Source: Vibrio litoralis DSM 17657
GTDB lineage: Bacteria; Pseudomonadota; Gammaproteobacteria; Enterobacterales; Vibrionaceae
Reading direction: 5' to 3'
DNA: 64,000 nucleotides
NCBI RefSeq assembly: GCF_000426765.1
Contig: NZ_AUFZ01000016.1
Location: 124,001 to 188,000, forward strand
Positions 53,400 to 63,025 of the stretch are shown here, piece after piece. Positions within the stretch are counted from its first letter, which is position 1; every line of letters begins with the position of its first letter. The notes below the pieces were generated by a model. The model was given only the letters and a program-made list of their open reading frames with translations. It was not told the origin of the DNA and searched no databases. The position numbers and the translations under genes are program-made.

Positions 53400-54920
53400 A
53401 TGACAACTTCAAACACAAGCTCTTCATTAGTAAAAAAGGCAGTATGGTTTATCACTGGTTCACAGCATTTATATGGACCAAAAGTACTTGAGCAAGTCGC
53501 AGCCAACAGCCAAGAAATCGTTGCTGGCTTTAATCAAGGTGATGATATTTGTGTTTCTATCGAGTGCAAAGATACGGTTAAGTCACCAGAAGAAATTTTG
53601 AAAGTGTGCCAAGAAGCCAACAACGACGAAAACTGTCTTGGTGTGGTGTTATGGATGCACACTTTCTCGCCTGCAAAAATGTGGATTGCAGGCCTAAAAC
53701 AACTGAATAAACCATTCGTTCACCTACATACTCAATTTAGCGAAGCCCTACCGTGGGAAAGCATTGATATGGCGTACATGAACTTAAACCAAAGTGCTCA
53801 CGGTGACCGTGAATTTGGTTTCATCGGTACTCGTCTAGGTCTAGATCGCCGCGTTATCGTGGGTCACTGGCAGAAAGAATCGGTACGTAAGCAGCTTGAT
53901 CACTGGTGTCGTGCCGCAATCGGTTGGAACGAAAGTAACACACTACGTGTTGCTCGCTTCGGTGACAACATGCGTCAAGTTGCGGTAACCGAAGGCAACA
54001 AAGTAAGCTCACAAATTGAGTTTGGTTTTGAAGTTCACGCTTATGGCTTGGGTGAGCTAACAGAAGTGGTTAACGCAGTAGAAGACAGCGCGATCACCGC
54101 ATTGCTTGAAGAATATCGTTCGACTTACAGCATCGCATCAGAAATTTTTGAAAATGCAGAACAACTTGAAGTATTGAAAAACGAAGCGCGTTTAGAGCTT
54201 GGTATGGAAAAATTCCTACAAGATCGCGGTTGCATGGCGTTTGTAAATACCTTTGAAAACCTAACTGGCCTAACTAACCTTCCTGGTCTAGCGACTCAAC
54301 GCTTGATGGAAAAAGGTTACGGCTACGGCGGTGAGGGTGACTGGAAAACGGCCGCGATGACTCGAATCATCAAAGCAATGGGCCAAGGTCTACCGGGCGG
54401 TACGTCTTTCATGGAAGACTACACTTACAACCTAACCGGTGAAGGCCAAGTATTGGGTGCGCACATGCTAGAAGTATGTCCAACCATCGCAGCTGAAAAG
54501 CCATCAGTACAAATCCACCGTCACACCATTGGTAAAACTGATGATGTTGCACGCGCAATCTTTAGTGCTAAAGCGGGTCCTGCATTAGTAGTAACACTGA
54601 TTGACCTAGGTAACCGTTACCGCATGCTTGTTAACGAAATCGACACGGTTAACCCGCCATCGGATCTACCGCACCTTCCAGTTGCACACGCACTTTGGGA
54701 GCCAAAACCGAATCTTGAAGTATCTGCGGCCGCTTGGATCCATGCGGGTGGCGCACACCACAGCGTTTACACACAAAACGTAACGCTAGATATGCTAGAA
54801 GATTTTGCTGAATTTGCTGGTATCGAGCTTGTTGTGATTGATAGCAACACAACGATTCGCGACTTTAAAACAACGCTTAAACACAACAGCATGTTCTACC
54901 GTCTAAGCAACGGCATCTAA
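53400..54920 (+). CDS. araA: L-arabinose isomerase
   Basis: The start at ATG 53400 has GAGG upstream and gives [20 protein letters not shown]; a start 33 bases earlier is less likely. The 506-residue protein contains [27 protein letters not shown], the catalytic Glu region [11 protein letters not shown] and the metal His regions QIHRHTIG and [10 protein letters not shown]. It converts L-arabinose to L-ribulose. An intrinsic terminator follows. Confidence 0.96.
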   Translation: MTTSNTSSSLVKKAVWFITGSQHLYGPKVLEQVAANSQEIVAGFNQGDDICVSIECKDTVKSPEEILKVCQEANNDENCLGVVLWMHTFSPAKMWIAGLKQLNKPFVHLHTQFSEALPWESIDMAYMNLNQSAHGDREFGFIGTRLGLDRRVIVGHWQKESVRKQLDHWCRAAIGWNESNTLRVARFGDNMRQVAVTEGNKVSSQIEFGFEVHAYGLGELTEVVNAVEDSAITALLEEYRSTYSIASEIFENAEQLEVLKNEARLELGMEKFLQDRGCMAFVNTFENLTGLTNLPGLATQRLMEKGYGYGGEGDWKTAAMTRIIKAMGQGLPGGTSFMEDYTYNLTGEGQVLGAHMLEVCPTIAAEKPSVQIHRHTIGKTDDVARAIFSAKAGPALVVTLIDLGNRYRMLVNEIDTVNPPSDLPHLPVAHALWEPKPNLEVSAAAWIHAGGAHHSVYTQNVTLDMLEDFAEFAGIELVVIDSNTTIRDFKTTLKHNSMFYRLSNGI

Positions 54921-54928
54921 TTAACTTC

Positions 54929-54959
54929 AGCGCCCACCTCAAAAGTGGGCGCTTTTTTA
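54929..54959 (+). terminator. intrinsic terminator after araA
   Basis: AGCGCCCAC pairs with GTGGGCGCT and is followed by seven Ts. It would set a lower level for the transaldolase and later genes. Confidence 0.88.
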
Positions 54960-54990
54960 TTTTTATATTGTTTATATTTTAGGGATCGAG

Positions 54991-55938
54991 ATGAATCAAT
55001 TACAACAACTACGCCAATTCACCACTGTGGTGGCCGATACCGGTGATATTCAGGCGATAACGCAATATCAACCACAAGATGCGACAACCAATCCATCGCT
55101 AATTTTAAAAGCGGCACAACTTTCCGACTACCAACCATTGATAGAACAAGCCATTGAATATGCGAAAAGTCAGAGTCAAGATAAGAAAACGCAGATCGAA
55201 GATACGTGCGATATGCTGGCAGTCAATATTGGTAAAGAAATCTTAAAAGTGGTGCCGGGCCGTATTTCAACAGAAGTGGATGCGTGTCTTTCTTATGATA
55301 CCGAAGGCAGCATTAAAAAAGCACGTAAACTGATCAAACTGTATAACGATGCAGGCGTGAGCAATGATCGTATTTTGATTAAGTTAGCTTCTACGTGGCA
55401 AGGCATTCGCGCCGCGGAGCAACTGGAAAAAGAAGGCATTCAATGTAACCTGACGCTGTTGTTTTCCTTTGCTCAAGCGCGTGCTTGTGCGGAAGCGGGC
55501 GTTTACTTGATTTCGCCATTCGTGGGTCGAATCATGGATTGGTATAAAGCCAAAGAAGGCAAAGAGTTCTCTGCCGATGAAGATCCGGGCGTATTATCAG
55601 TACAGAAAATTTACCAATACTATAAAACTCATGCTTACCCAACGGTTGTCATGGGCGCAAGTTTCCGCAACGTAGGGGAGATTCTAGAGCTAGCTGGCTG
55701 TGATCGCTTAACCATTAGCCCACAACTACTGCAAGAGCTTGAGCAAGCGGAAGGTGAAATCAGCGCTAAATTGGTAGCAGGACCTGAAACCAAGCCAGCG
55801 CCACAGCCACTGACTGAAGCGGAATTCCTATGGGAGCACAACCAAGATCCAATGGCGGTCGAGAAACTGGCAGAAGGCATTCGCAATTTTGCTGTCGATC
55901 AAGGTAAACTCGAAGCCATGATTGCAGATAAGCTATAA
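54991..55938 (+). CDS. tal: transaldolase
   Basis: The 315-residue class I aldolase has [15 protein letters not shown] near the N-terminus, the Schiff-base Lys in [13 protein letters not shown] (about 131) and [17 protein letters not shown]. It links the pentose phosphate intermediates from arabinose to glycolysis. Its presence inside the ara cluster suggests co-regulation with it. A copy of the dispersed repeat end begins at its stop codon. Confidence 0.95.
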   Translation: MNQLQQLRQFTTVVADTGDIQAITQYQPQDATTNPSLILKAAQLSDYQPLIEQAIEYAKSQSQDKKTQIEDTCDMLAVNIGKEILKVVPGRISTEVDACLSYDTEGSIKKARKLIKLYNDAGVSNDRILIKLASTWQGIRAAEQLEKEGIQCNLTLLFSFAQARACAEAGVYLISPFVGRIMDWYKAKEGKEFSADEDPGVLSVQKIYQYYKTHAYPTVVMGASFRNVGEILELAGCDRLTISPQLLQELEQAEGEISAKLVAGPETKPAPQPLTEAEFLWEHNQDPMAVEKLAEGIRNFAVDQGKLEAMIADKL

Positions 55939-55968
55939 ATTCTGCATCTTGAAGTCACTTGGGTATAA
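55938..55968 (+). repeat. second solitary copy of the dispersed repeat end
   Basis: Thirty-one bases are identical to 7015-7045, the right end of the 265-bp element. There is no matching left end here; the remainder seems deleted, or the terminal sequence spreads on its own. It abuts the tal stop codon. Confidence 0.85.
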
Positions 55969-56021
55969 AACGTTATTAAGCCAGTACAGAGTTGCTGGCT
56001 TTGTTGTATAAAAGGAAGTCT

Positions 56022-56852
56022 ATGACGTACCAATTTTTGGCATTAGATCTTGATGGCACTACGCTGCAAAATGACCATACGCTAAACCCTACGGTAAAAG
56101 CGTATGTGCAGAAAATCAAACACCACTACCCAGTTATGATTGTCACTGGCCGTCATCATACTGCGGCGAAACCTTATTATGATGAGCTTGAATTAACTAC
56201 CCCAATTATCTGCTGTAACGGCGTCTATCGCTATGATTATGCGAATCAATCGGTAGAAACCGGTATCGCCATCCCTCATGATTTAGCGCAATCCTTCCTA
56301 GTTTTAGCGTACCAATATCAACTGCAATTGGTGATGTACACCGAAGAGGGTATGGCGTTCTCACAGCACGATCCTATTCCTTATATGTTGCCTTTAAAGC
56401 AGTGGGCGCAAAGCTACCCTGAAAATCAGCAGCCGAATATTTATCAAGTTGAGAGTTTTGAAGCGGAACTCGGTAAGACCAACAAAGTGTGGAAGTTTGT
56501 CGCTCAAGGTTCGCCAGAGAATTTTCAGGCATTCTTAAAACAACCTCTCATTGAAGAGTATTTTTCCGGTTCATTGTCGGGTGAGAATAAAATTGATTTG
56601 GCGATGAAAGGGCACAGTAAAGGCCAAGCCTTGCTCGATTACCTAGCAACACAAAACATTGACGCATCGCAAACGGTTGCTGCGGGGGATAATTATAATG
56701 ATATTTCTATGCTGAGTGTCGCGGGTGGTTCGATTGCCATGCAGCATGCCCATAGAGATGTACAGAAACATGCTAAAATTATCTGTACCACTGATAATCA
56801 GGGTGACGGATTAACACAATTATTAAAACAATATTTTCCGATTAAGAATTAA
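56022..56852 (+). CDS. HAD-superfamily Cof-type phosphatase
   Basis: The start at ATG 56022 has AAGGAAG upstream. The 276-residue protein has HAD motif I LDLDGTTL, IICCNGVYRYD, the Cof-type C2 cap, and motif IV AAGDNYNDISML near the C-terminus with KGQALLDYLA. It belongs to the YidA/YbiV-like group that removes phosphate from sugar phosphates. It is placed between tal and araC, perhaps to relieve sugar-phosphate stress. Confidence 0.9.
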   Translation: MTYQFLALDLDGTTLQNDHTLNPTVKAYVQKIKHHYPVMIVTGRHHTAAKPYYDELELTTPIICCNGVYRYDYANQSVETGIAIPHDLAQSFLVLAYQYQLQLVMYTEEGMAFSQHDPIPYMLPLKQWAQSYPENQQPNIYQVESFEAELGKTNKVWKFVAQGSPENFQAFLKQPLIEEYFSGSLSGENKIDLAMKGHSKGQALLDYLATQNIDASQTVAAGDNYNDISMLSVAGGSIAMQHAHRDVQKHAKIICTTDNQGDGLTQLLKQYFPIKN

Positions 56853-56878
56853 AACCCATATATAGGGTAATTGCTGCT

Positions 56879-57727
56879 ATGAATTCAACAATGCAAACCG
56901 ATCCACTTAAGCCGGGTTATGATTTTAACGCTCACCTAGTGGCGGGTTTAACACCGATTGAAAAGGGGGGCGATCTGGATTTCACCATCGATCGTCCAAA
57001 TGGCATGAAAGGTTTTATCATCAACTTGACGGTCAAAGGTCAAGGTACCGTCTTTCATGGTGATGACGCGTTTGAAGTGCAAGAAGGGGACTTGCTACTT
57101 TTTCCAACTGGAGTGCCTCATTTTTATCATCGTTCTGAAGGCGCAGAAGAATGGCACCACCGCTGGATCTATTTCCGCCCACGTGCTTACTGGAACAATC
57201 GCTTAAAATGGGAAGAATGCACCAATGGTGTGTTTATCACCAAAGGTGTTCAAATCTCAGATCAAGAAAAACTGAATCAACTGTTTCAGCAAATTGAAGA
57301 GATGAGTAAAGTTGAAGAACCTTACATTGATGAGTTGAGCTTAAACTTACTTGAGCAGATCTTGATTCGCTGCAAAATGAACCAGCCTAATTTAATTAAA
57401 AAGCGCATTGATCCACGTATCACTGAAGTCGTTAATTACATGGCAAAACATTTAAGTGAAGATTTCAGTAATGAGCAATTGGCAGATTTAATATGTCTTT
57501 CACCGTCTCGTTTAGGCCACTTATTCCGCGATGAAATTGGCATGACCATCACCCAATGGCGCGATGATCAACGTATTAGCCGAGCCAAGCAGTTATTGGT
57601 CACATCAAACTACTCGATAAACCAAATCTCACGCTTAATTGGCTACTCTGATCCGCTGTATTTTTCACGAGTATTTAAAAACAAAGCAGGACTTAGTCCG
57701 AAACTGTACCGTGAAAAGGTCATGTGA
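56879..57727 (+). CDS. araC: arabinose operon regulator AraC
   Basis: The 282-residue protein has an N-terminal cupin-type arabinose-binding domain (FIINLTVKGQGTVFHGDDAF, HHRWIYFRPRAYW) and a C-terminal AraC double helix-turn-helix (SNEQLADLICLSPSRLGHLF, YSINQISRLIGYSDPLYFSR). It closely follows the E. coli AraC plan and is the expected activator of araBDA. It is encoded downstream in the same direction, not divergently as in E. coli. Confidence 0.94.
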   Translation: MNSTMQTDPLKPGYDFNAHLVAGLTPIEKGGDLDFTIDRPNGMKGFIINLTVKGQGTVFHGDDAFEVQEGDLLLFPTGVPHFYHRSEGAEEWHHRWIYFRPRAYWNNRLKWEECTNGVFITKGVQISDQEKLNQLFQQIEEMSKVEEPYIDELSLNLLEQILIRCKMNQPNLIKKRIDPRITEVVNYMAKHLSEDFSNEQLADLICLSPSRLGHLFRDEIGMTITQWRDDQRISRAKQLLVTSNYSINQISRLIGYSDPLYFSRVFKNKAGLSPKLYREKVM

Positions 57728-57732
57728 TTACG

Positions 57733-57975
57733 ATGAAAAGTCGGCTGAAACAGCAAATAAAACATGCTTATTACGCCTGCTTTTATCTTGGTGCCGCCGT
57801 CATTGTTTGGCGGCTTAACCATTCCTCCAGCTGGTAACCCTCAAGTAATCTTTCCAATGAATTGACGGGTATGCACTCTGCCATCATCACTTCTAATATC
57901 GTCCTCACCATCTTAGTCATAGCTCTTGTGCTAATAGGCCTCTACCATGTAGTTAAAGGCTACAAAGCACAGTAA
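57733..57975 (+). other. two in-frame short membrane-peptide frames after araC
   Basis: One frame starts at ATG 57733 and gives a basic start and a short helix (MKSRLKQQIKHAYYACFYLG, AAVIVWRL) before a stop near 57835. The same frame resumes and encodes MHSAIITSNIVLTILVIALV, LIGLYHVVKGYKAQ from ATG 57871, ending at 57975. These could be two small membrane proteins or one gene broken by a stop. A GCCGCC/GGCGGC hairpin lies at 57793-57814. No family is recognised. From 57976 to 58199 I see nothing else. Confidence 0.3.
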
Positions 57976-58199
57976 TAAATGAATTCTAATCGCGAACGGG
58001 GGCGGATTGTTTTCGTATTCCACACTTGCTAGATATGGGGTAAGTCTGACATTTGTTAATGTATTTAGATGTTTAGCTTGCTGTAGAGAAACATGAGTGG
58101 AATGATAGATGGATTTTTCCGTCTATTAAATGGTTAGTATTTTTGGTGCTACTTTTGTTTTCCCTGCATGGCTAAGTCTGCAAAGTGGGGCAAGAATAG

Positions 58200-58400
58200 T
58201 TAGGAGGTAAAGTTTGGTGAAAAATCAAAGGTGTCATTCGTGGGAACTAGTGACACAAAGCTAACAATTGTTCGAGAGTGACTCGGCCCGCATGGCATTT
58301 TTACTATGCGTTGCACATAGTGATTAAGGTGTTATGCAGAAACTTCGGTATTGTGTTGTCCATACCTACATTGTGTTCCGGAACTCAGCAAAGCTAGGCG
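58200..58400 (+). mobile_element. integron cassette-like module with attC-like site
   Basis: A GTTAGGA core (crossover at 58199/58200) is followed at once by AGGAGG and GTG 58217. A 15-codon frame follows whose stop TAA (58262-58264) lies within CTAACAATTGTTCGAGAG, which resembles the start of integron attC sites (CTAACAATTCGTTCAAG in aadA-type sites). The module ends in GGCGTTAAGT, matching the GTTRRRY right core exactly. Together 58261-58403 has the size and end features of a Vibrio attC. The internal stem is imperfect, so the site may be degenerate. Confidence 0.5.
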
Positions 58401-58422
58401 TTAAGTTTTTTGGGAGGTTTAG

Positions 58423-58896
58423 GTGACTGTCAGAAAAATGGAAGAGAAAGATATTGAAGCTGTAAGCGCAATTTGCATGGCTTCGTTTTGGCAGTCCGTT
58501 GCCGACACATTATCGGATGAAGGGATTTCAACCTTCTCAAAAATTGCGGCAAGTAATGCTTTTCTTGACAGAATGAAGGGCGACAACTTGATGCTAGTTG
58601 CTGAAAAAAATGGAAAAATAGAAGGTGTGATTGAGCTAAAGGAAGGTCGCCATGTTGCAATGCTCTTTATTAGTCCGGAACACCAGAAAAAAGGTATTGG
58701 GAAGACGTTGATTTCATTAGCCCTGAAACATGCGAAGGTTGATACTGTCACCGTCAGCGCCTCTTTATCTTCAGTTTCCGCTTATGAAAAGTATGGGTTT
58801 GAGTGTAAGGGTAAAACAAGAGAGTCGGCAGGCTTGATCTACCAACCGATGGAAATCAAACCTAACAAGGCAATAATACACACGACATGTGCGTGA
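58423..58896 (+). CDS. GNAT-family N-acetyltransferase, cassette-like
   Basis: The 157-residue protein starts at GTG 58423 after GGGAGG, 22 bases behind the attC-like core, the position expected of a gene-cassette start. It has the GNAT acetyl-CoA motif VAMLFISPEHQKKGIGKTLI (about 84-103) and the C-terminal SAYEKYGFE segment. Its substrate is unknown. GNAT genes are among the commonest passengers of Vibrio integrons. No attC is seen after it. Confidence 0.85.
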   Translation: MTVRKMEEKDIEAVSAICMASFWQSVADTLSDEGISTFSKIAASNAFLDRMKGDNLMLVAEKNGKIEGVIELKEGRHVAMLFISPEHQKKGIGKTLISLALKHAKVDTVTVSASLSSVSAYEKYGFECKGKTRESAGLIYQPMEIKPNKAIIHTTCA

Positions 58897-58925
58897 TTGC
58901 GCCGTTGTGTGAATAGGAGATTCTA

Positions 58926-59330
58926 ATGAACAAGGTCGTCAAAGAACGTTTCAATGAATATCCGGGAAATGCTCGTATTAGGTTAGAGGAACTGCGTAGT
59001 CTAGTTTTTCAAATCGTATCAGAGCTAGAGTTGGGTGAAGTTGATGAAACTCTTAAATGGGGAGAGCCAAGCTACAGTGTAAAAGCAGGCAGTCCGCTAA
59101 GAATGGACTGGAAGATCAAATCTCCTAATAATTATTATCTGTTCTTTAATTGTCAAACTAAACTAGTCGATACATTCCGCGAATTGTATGGTGAAGAATT
59201 GGTGTTTCAAGGAAACAGAGCGATAGTTTTGTCTTTATCGAAGCCGCTACCAGAAACAGTAATCAGGTCCTGTTTAGAGTTCGCTTTGACCTATCAGCAG
59301 CGTAAGAACTTGCCTCTTTTGGGCGCGTGA
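58926..59330 (+). CDS. DUF1801-domain protein
   Basis: The 134-residue protein fits the DUF1801 (YdhG-like) fold: ARIRLEELRSLVFQIVSELE, DETLKWGEPSYSV, then NYYLFFNCQTKLVDTFRELY. Function is unknown. It has an AGGAG site before ATG and lies 29 bases after the GNAT gene. Such genes are frequent in integrons and accessory regions. Confidence 0.75.
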   Translation: MNKVVKERFNEYPGNARIRLEELRSLVFQIVSELELGEVDETLKWGEPSYSVKAGSPLRMDWKIKSPNNYYLFFNCQTKLVDTFRELYGEELVFQGNRAIVLSLSKPLPETVIRSCLEFALTYQQRKNLPLLGA

Positions 59331-59352
59331 AAAACTTACCTACAAAGCGAGT

Positions 59353-59403
59353 ATGGCGTTAATAATTAAATTTTAGCTCTATTTTCATTCCACATAACGC
59401 CAT
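59353..59403. repeat. 9-bp inverted repeat ATGGCGTTA / TAACGCCAT
   Basis: ATGGCGTTA at 59353-59361 and TAACGCCAT at 59395-59403 are perfect complements around 33 bases. GGCGTTA is also an attC right-core word, so this may be a degenerate cassette boundary or a hairpin. It is too short to decide. Confidence 0.35.
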
Positions 59404-59541
59404 CTCTTAGCATCGAATTTAAGACCACAACCATCTTGCGAACACAGATAATGATAGCGATTTTTTAGGTTTCCAGTGACTAAAAGACGTTGATAGGTGT
59501 CTTGAAAACTGAGTTACATGGCATAGCAGGTATCAAACACA

Positions 59542-59895
59542 ATGACACATGATGAATTTAACCAATTTTGTGGCAGCCTGACTGCTTCGACGTATGTAAT
59601 GCAGTGGAACCACTCCCATGTTTGGAAAGTTGGAGGGAAAGTGTTTGCCATCGGTAGTACCTCTAAAACCGGACAACCAGCGTTTACATTCAAAACCTCA
59701 CCAATTAATTTTGAGTTTCTACGCCAAGAATCGGGCTATATTCCGGCCCCTTATTTTGCCAGCCGTGGTATGAAATGGATCCAGCAAGTTGAAACTACGG
59801 GTGCGCTCGATGAGGATTTAAAATATTACCTATCAGAATCCTACCGTTTGGTATTTGAAGGTTTAACCAAAGCCAAGCGTAAGGCGTTAGGGTAG
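59542..59895 (+). CDS. MmcQ/YjbR-family small protein
   Basis: The 117-residue protein has the CyaY-like MmcQ/YjbR pattern: YVMQWNHSHVWKVGGKVFAI, FTFKTSPINFEFLRQESG, PAPYFASRGMKWIQ. Members bind DNA or act in unknown roles. It is the third short same-strand gene in the cassette-like tract. Confidence 0.82.
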   Translation: MTHDEFNQFCGSLTASTYVMQWNHSHVWKVGGKVFAIGSTSKTGQPAFTFKTSPINFEFLRQESGYIPAPYFASRGMKWIQQVETTGALDEDLKYYLSESYRLVFEGLTKAKRKALG

Positions 59896-59947
59896 ATAAT
59901 CGTAATTTACACTGTAAAAATCATCTAGCTATCAACAGATAGAATAT

Positions 59948-60940
59948 TCAATCAAACATCATATCGAGAGGCAGTAACTCTCTCTTACCGTTTCCTGTGT
60001 TGCTTTGATACTGAATATGTTGGTTTGGTTGCTGTAGGTTGAGCTTTATTCCCCATAGAGGCTCGATTCCATTAACTTGCGTCGCATAGCGAATATCCCC
60101 GATCATCAATGGATTATCTTTATCGACTACGAGCCAGCCATCACTAAACCAACTAAATCGAGCAATGTCTTGAAATTGAATGGAATGACTATCGATAGCG
60201 GAATAGCTTTTGCCAATGTCGAGTGTTGCAATGGATTGACCGGGGTAGACGGTTGTTTTACCTAGTAGTGAAACTCGAATGGCATTCACGTAATAGCGGT
60301 CGTTAGCTTGGTAAATTGTGCGCCAGACTAATAAGTTTCCTATGGTAGGCATCGCTTTGATACGAGTGGCGGAGTGCATATTCTGATGGGTAATCTGCTT
60401 TGTTGCTGCTAGTGCTCTATGATGTTGTAGTGCGCCAAAACTGATATAGAAAGCAAAGAAACTTGCGCCTACGATCATCCATTTTTTTGATTTGGTGATA
60501 CAGGTGACGATGATTGCGATAAGCAAGGGAATGGTCACTAGTGGGTCGATAATACCAATTACATCCCATGCAATACGTTGGTTCGAAAACGGCCAAAGTA
60601 GTTGAGTACCGTAGGTGGTTAAGGCGTCGAGTAATCCATGAGTCGCATAACCAATGGTGGCAAACAAAAGGGTTTGTTTAAAGGGAATTTGGCGGTAGAC
60701 GATAGCCCAAAGCAGTAGCGCAATAATCAAACCACCAAATGGAATGAAGAACAGTGAATGGGTAAATTGGCGATGAAACTCTAGTGCCAACAATGGATCA
60801 CTGCTCGATTTGATAAGCACATCTAAATCTGGTGCTAAACCCGCCACACAGCCGACTTTCGCTGCATGTCTCCGATATTGTTTGTTTGATACCAGTAGCG
60901 CGGCAGCCGCACCTAGTACGCCTTGGGATATTGGATCCAT
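59948..60940 (-). CDS. YdjM-like membrane-bound metal-dependent hydrolase
   Basis: The start at ATG 60940 has AAGGA upstream and gives MDPISQGVLGAAAALLVSNK. A 22-codon upstream extension is not supported. The 330-residue protein has the family's His/Asp motifs GLAPDLDVLI, EFHRQFTHSLFF and GYATHGLLDALTTYGT in four or more membrane helices, then a 180-residue soluble C-terminal part. The family is DUF457-like and predicted to be a membrane hydrolase. Function unknown. Confidence 0.85.
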   Translation of the reverse strand: MDPISQGVLGAAAALLVSNKQYRRHAAKVGCVAGLAPDLDVLIKSSSDPLLALEFHRQFTHSLFFIPFGGLIIALLLWAIVYRQIPFKQTLLFATIGYATHGLLDALTTYGTQLLWPFSNQRIAWDVIGIIDPLVTIPLLIAIIVTCITKSKKWMIVGASFFAFYISFGALQHHRALAATKQITHQNMHSATRIKAMPTIGNLLVWRTIYQANDRYYVNAIRVSLLGKTTVYPGQSIATLDIGKSYSAIDSHSIQFQDIARFSWFSDGWLVVDKDNPLMIGDIRYATQVNGIEPLWGIKLNLQQPNQHIQYQSNTGNGKRELLPLDMMFD

Positions 60941-61035
60941 TCTATGTCCTTTCAGAATAGGGGGGTGCAAGGCAGCAATATACCTGAAAGCTGATAAAGC
61001 CACCAAACATTTGGGGTTGATGGCTAATTTTTTAG

Positions 61036-62043
61036 TTATTTATGAAGCTGCTTATTTTGAGGTTTTTCAGGAATTAACTTTTTTAAATATCGTGATATCT
61101 TTTCATCCTGGTTTCTTAGATAAATAAAAGTAATAAGTGTACCTCCCCAAAAGGCCATAGTTAAAAAGCTATTTATGCCAATCATATTGAAACCACTTTC
61201 CATAGCTTGAAGTAGCAGTAAAGCTATGACTACTCCAATTATTTTTCCAAATCCACCATCAGGATTTAAGCCTCCTAATACAGAAGCTAGGATAGTAACA
61301 AGTAAAAATGATTCACCATATGAGGATTTTGCAGAATTGAACTTTGACATCATAATCAATGCGGCTAATACACATAAAAATGAAGATAAAATATAAGTTA
61401 AAATGAGGATTCTATTCGTATTAATACCTGAATAATAAGCTGCTTTCTCATTGGAACCAACCATATATATAGATTTTCCAAAAGATGTTTTTTCTAGAAT
61501 AAGCCCTAAAAAGATAGCAACGATTAAAAATAGAACCATTGGAAATGGTATGCCTAATATACTAATTTTTTCAATGTTGAGGATATAATCTGGAAAGTTA
61601 GAAACAGCCTTTCCACCAGATATTAGTACATTAAGCCCATTAATAAATGTCATAGTCCCTAGTGTTGCAAGAATAGGAGATACTCTTACCTTAGCAATTA
61701 AGGAACCATTTAAAGCCCCTGTGAGTAAACCGACAGATAAACCGCCTAGCAATACGATTGGTAAATATATAATAGAATCAGGAAGATTTACTGCGATGAG
61801 GCCCATAACTAAAGCTGAAGCATTAGTTATGGGTATTATAGAAAGGTTTATGCCACCAGTTAGCATTGTTATAGCCATCGCGAAAGTTAGAAAGCCCAGT
61901 AAAGGTATTTGGGAAGATATAGATAAAAAATTATTCAATGACCAAAAAAGGTTTGGGATGGATAGTGTAAAAAATATACACATAGGCACTAAGAGTACGA
62001 ATAAGTATTTTTCTAAATTTGTTTTAGACTGTTGTGAAGCCAT
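61036..62043 (-). CDS. sugar ABC transporter permease (RbsC-like), second
   Basis: The 335-residue protein has about nine helices, with TLGTMTFINGLNVLISGGKA and ILASVLGGLNPDGGFGKIIG. These are conserved in BPD_transp_2 (CUT2) permeases for ribose, galactose, furanose or AI-2-type sugars. Start 62043 has AGGAGA upstream and overlaps the preceding permease by 20 bases. It is the last gene of the operon in view. Confidence 0.88.
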   Translation of the reverse strand: MASQQSKTNLEKYLFVLLVPMCIFFTLSIPNLFWSLNNFLSISSQIPLLGFLTFAMAITMLTGGINLSIIPITNASALVMGLIAVNLPDSIIYLPIVLLGGLSVGLLTGALNGSLIAKVRVSPILATLGTMTFINGLNVLISGGKAVSNFPDYILNIEKISILGIPFPMVLFLIVAIFLGLILEKTSFGKSIYMVGSNEKAAYYSGINTNRILILTYILSSFLCVLAALIMMSKFNSAKSSYGESFLLVTILASVLGGLNPDGGFGKIIGVVIALLLLQAMESGFNMIGINSFLTMAFWGGTLITFIYLRNQDEKISRYLKKLIPEKPQNKQLHK

Positions 62044-63025
62044 GGGTGTCTCCTGTCTTTTTCTGTCTCCAAGCGGTCATACTGATACTCACTAAAATAA
62101 CACTACCTGTAATTAGGGTGTGCCAGTAAGAAGATACACCGAGTAAATTTAAACCATTTTGAATGAGAGCTATAAGCACGACGCCAAGAATGGTTCCGAG
62201 CAAGGTCCCTTTTCCTCCAATGATACTTGTACCACCTAATACAACTGCAGCGAGAACGGTTAGCTCATATCCAAGTAAGGAGTCAGGCGCAACAGTCAAA
62301 ATGGTATAAGACTGAACTACTCCAGCTAATCCAGCTAATAGTCCTAGGTAACCATAAGCAAAAATCTGCACTTTTAAGATACTGAAACCAACTCTAGATG
62401 CCGCTTCAGAGTTTCCACCTACGGCAAATGTTTGTCGACCAATACTGGTTTTGTTCATTATGAATGAAGTTAGAGATACAACTAAAATCATTATTATCAT
62501 TGGTAGAGTTAAGCCATAATCATAGTCATCAGCCGCGGTAAAGGAGAATAAGGTTACTCCTTCTTCAAACCACATCGGATATTTATATAACCATTCACCT
62601 TTGGATAAAAAAAGTAATAACCCATAGAAAACATTAAGAGTTGAAATTGTAATAATTATAGATGGAACTTTTAATCGATTAACTAATAGAGCATTAATTA
62701 CACCTAAGCATAGTCCGATTGAACCTGAGATAAAAAATGCAATAAAGAAATTACTTGTTATTTCATTAATTGCCAGTACCATGATGTATTGGCTGATTAT
62801 GGTTGTCGCGGGAAAAGAAATATCAATGCCCCCCGAGATTAAAACAATAAACAAACCGCAAGCTAAAATAGTTAACATTGAGTAATTATTTAACAAATCA
62901 TAAATATTGCCAATAGTAAGGAACTCTTGAGTCATTGATGAAATTAAAATGCAAATAATAATAATAGTTGAAAATAAAATGAACTCATTCTTTTTTATTA
63001 ACTTTTGTATCCGAATGTTAGGCAT
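62024..63025 (-). CDS. sugar ABC transporter permease (RbsC-like), first
   Basis: The start at ATG 63025 has GGAGGTGG upstream; a 22-codon extension into the ATPase gene is not supported. The 333-residue product is a CUT2 permease with FIVLISGGIDISFPATTIIS, INALLVNRLKVPSIIITIST and VLAAVVLGGTSIIGGKGTLL. It overlaps the ATPase stop by eight bases. Codon use is AT-rich compared with the ara and mtl genes, suggesting transfer. Confidence 0.88.
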   Translation of the reverse strand: MPNIRIQKLIKKNEFILFSTIIIICILISSMTQEFLTIGNIYDLLNNYSMLTILACGLFIVLISGGIDISFPATTIISQYIMVLAINEITSNFFIAFFISGSIGLCLGVINALLVNRLKVPSIIITISTLNVFYGLLLFLSKGEWLYKYPMWFEEGVTLFSFTAADDYDYGLTLPMIIMILVVSLTSFIMNKTSIGRQTFAVGGNSEAASRVGFSILKVQIFAYGYLGLLAGLAGVVQSYTILTVAPDSLLGYELTVLAAVVLGGTSIIGGKGTLLGTILGVVLIALIQNGLNLLGVSSYWHTLITGSVILVSISMTAWRQKKTGDTHGFTTV

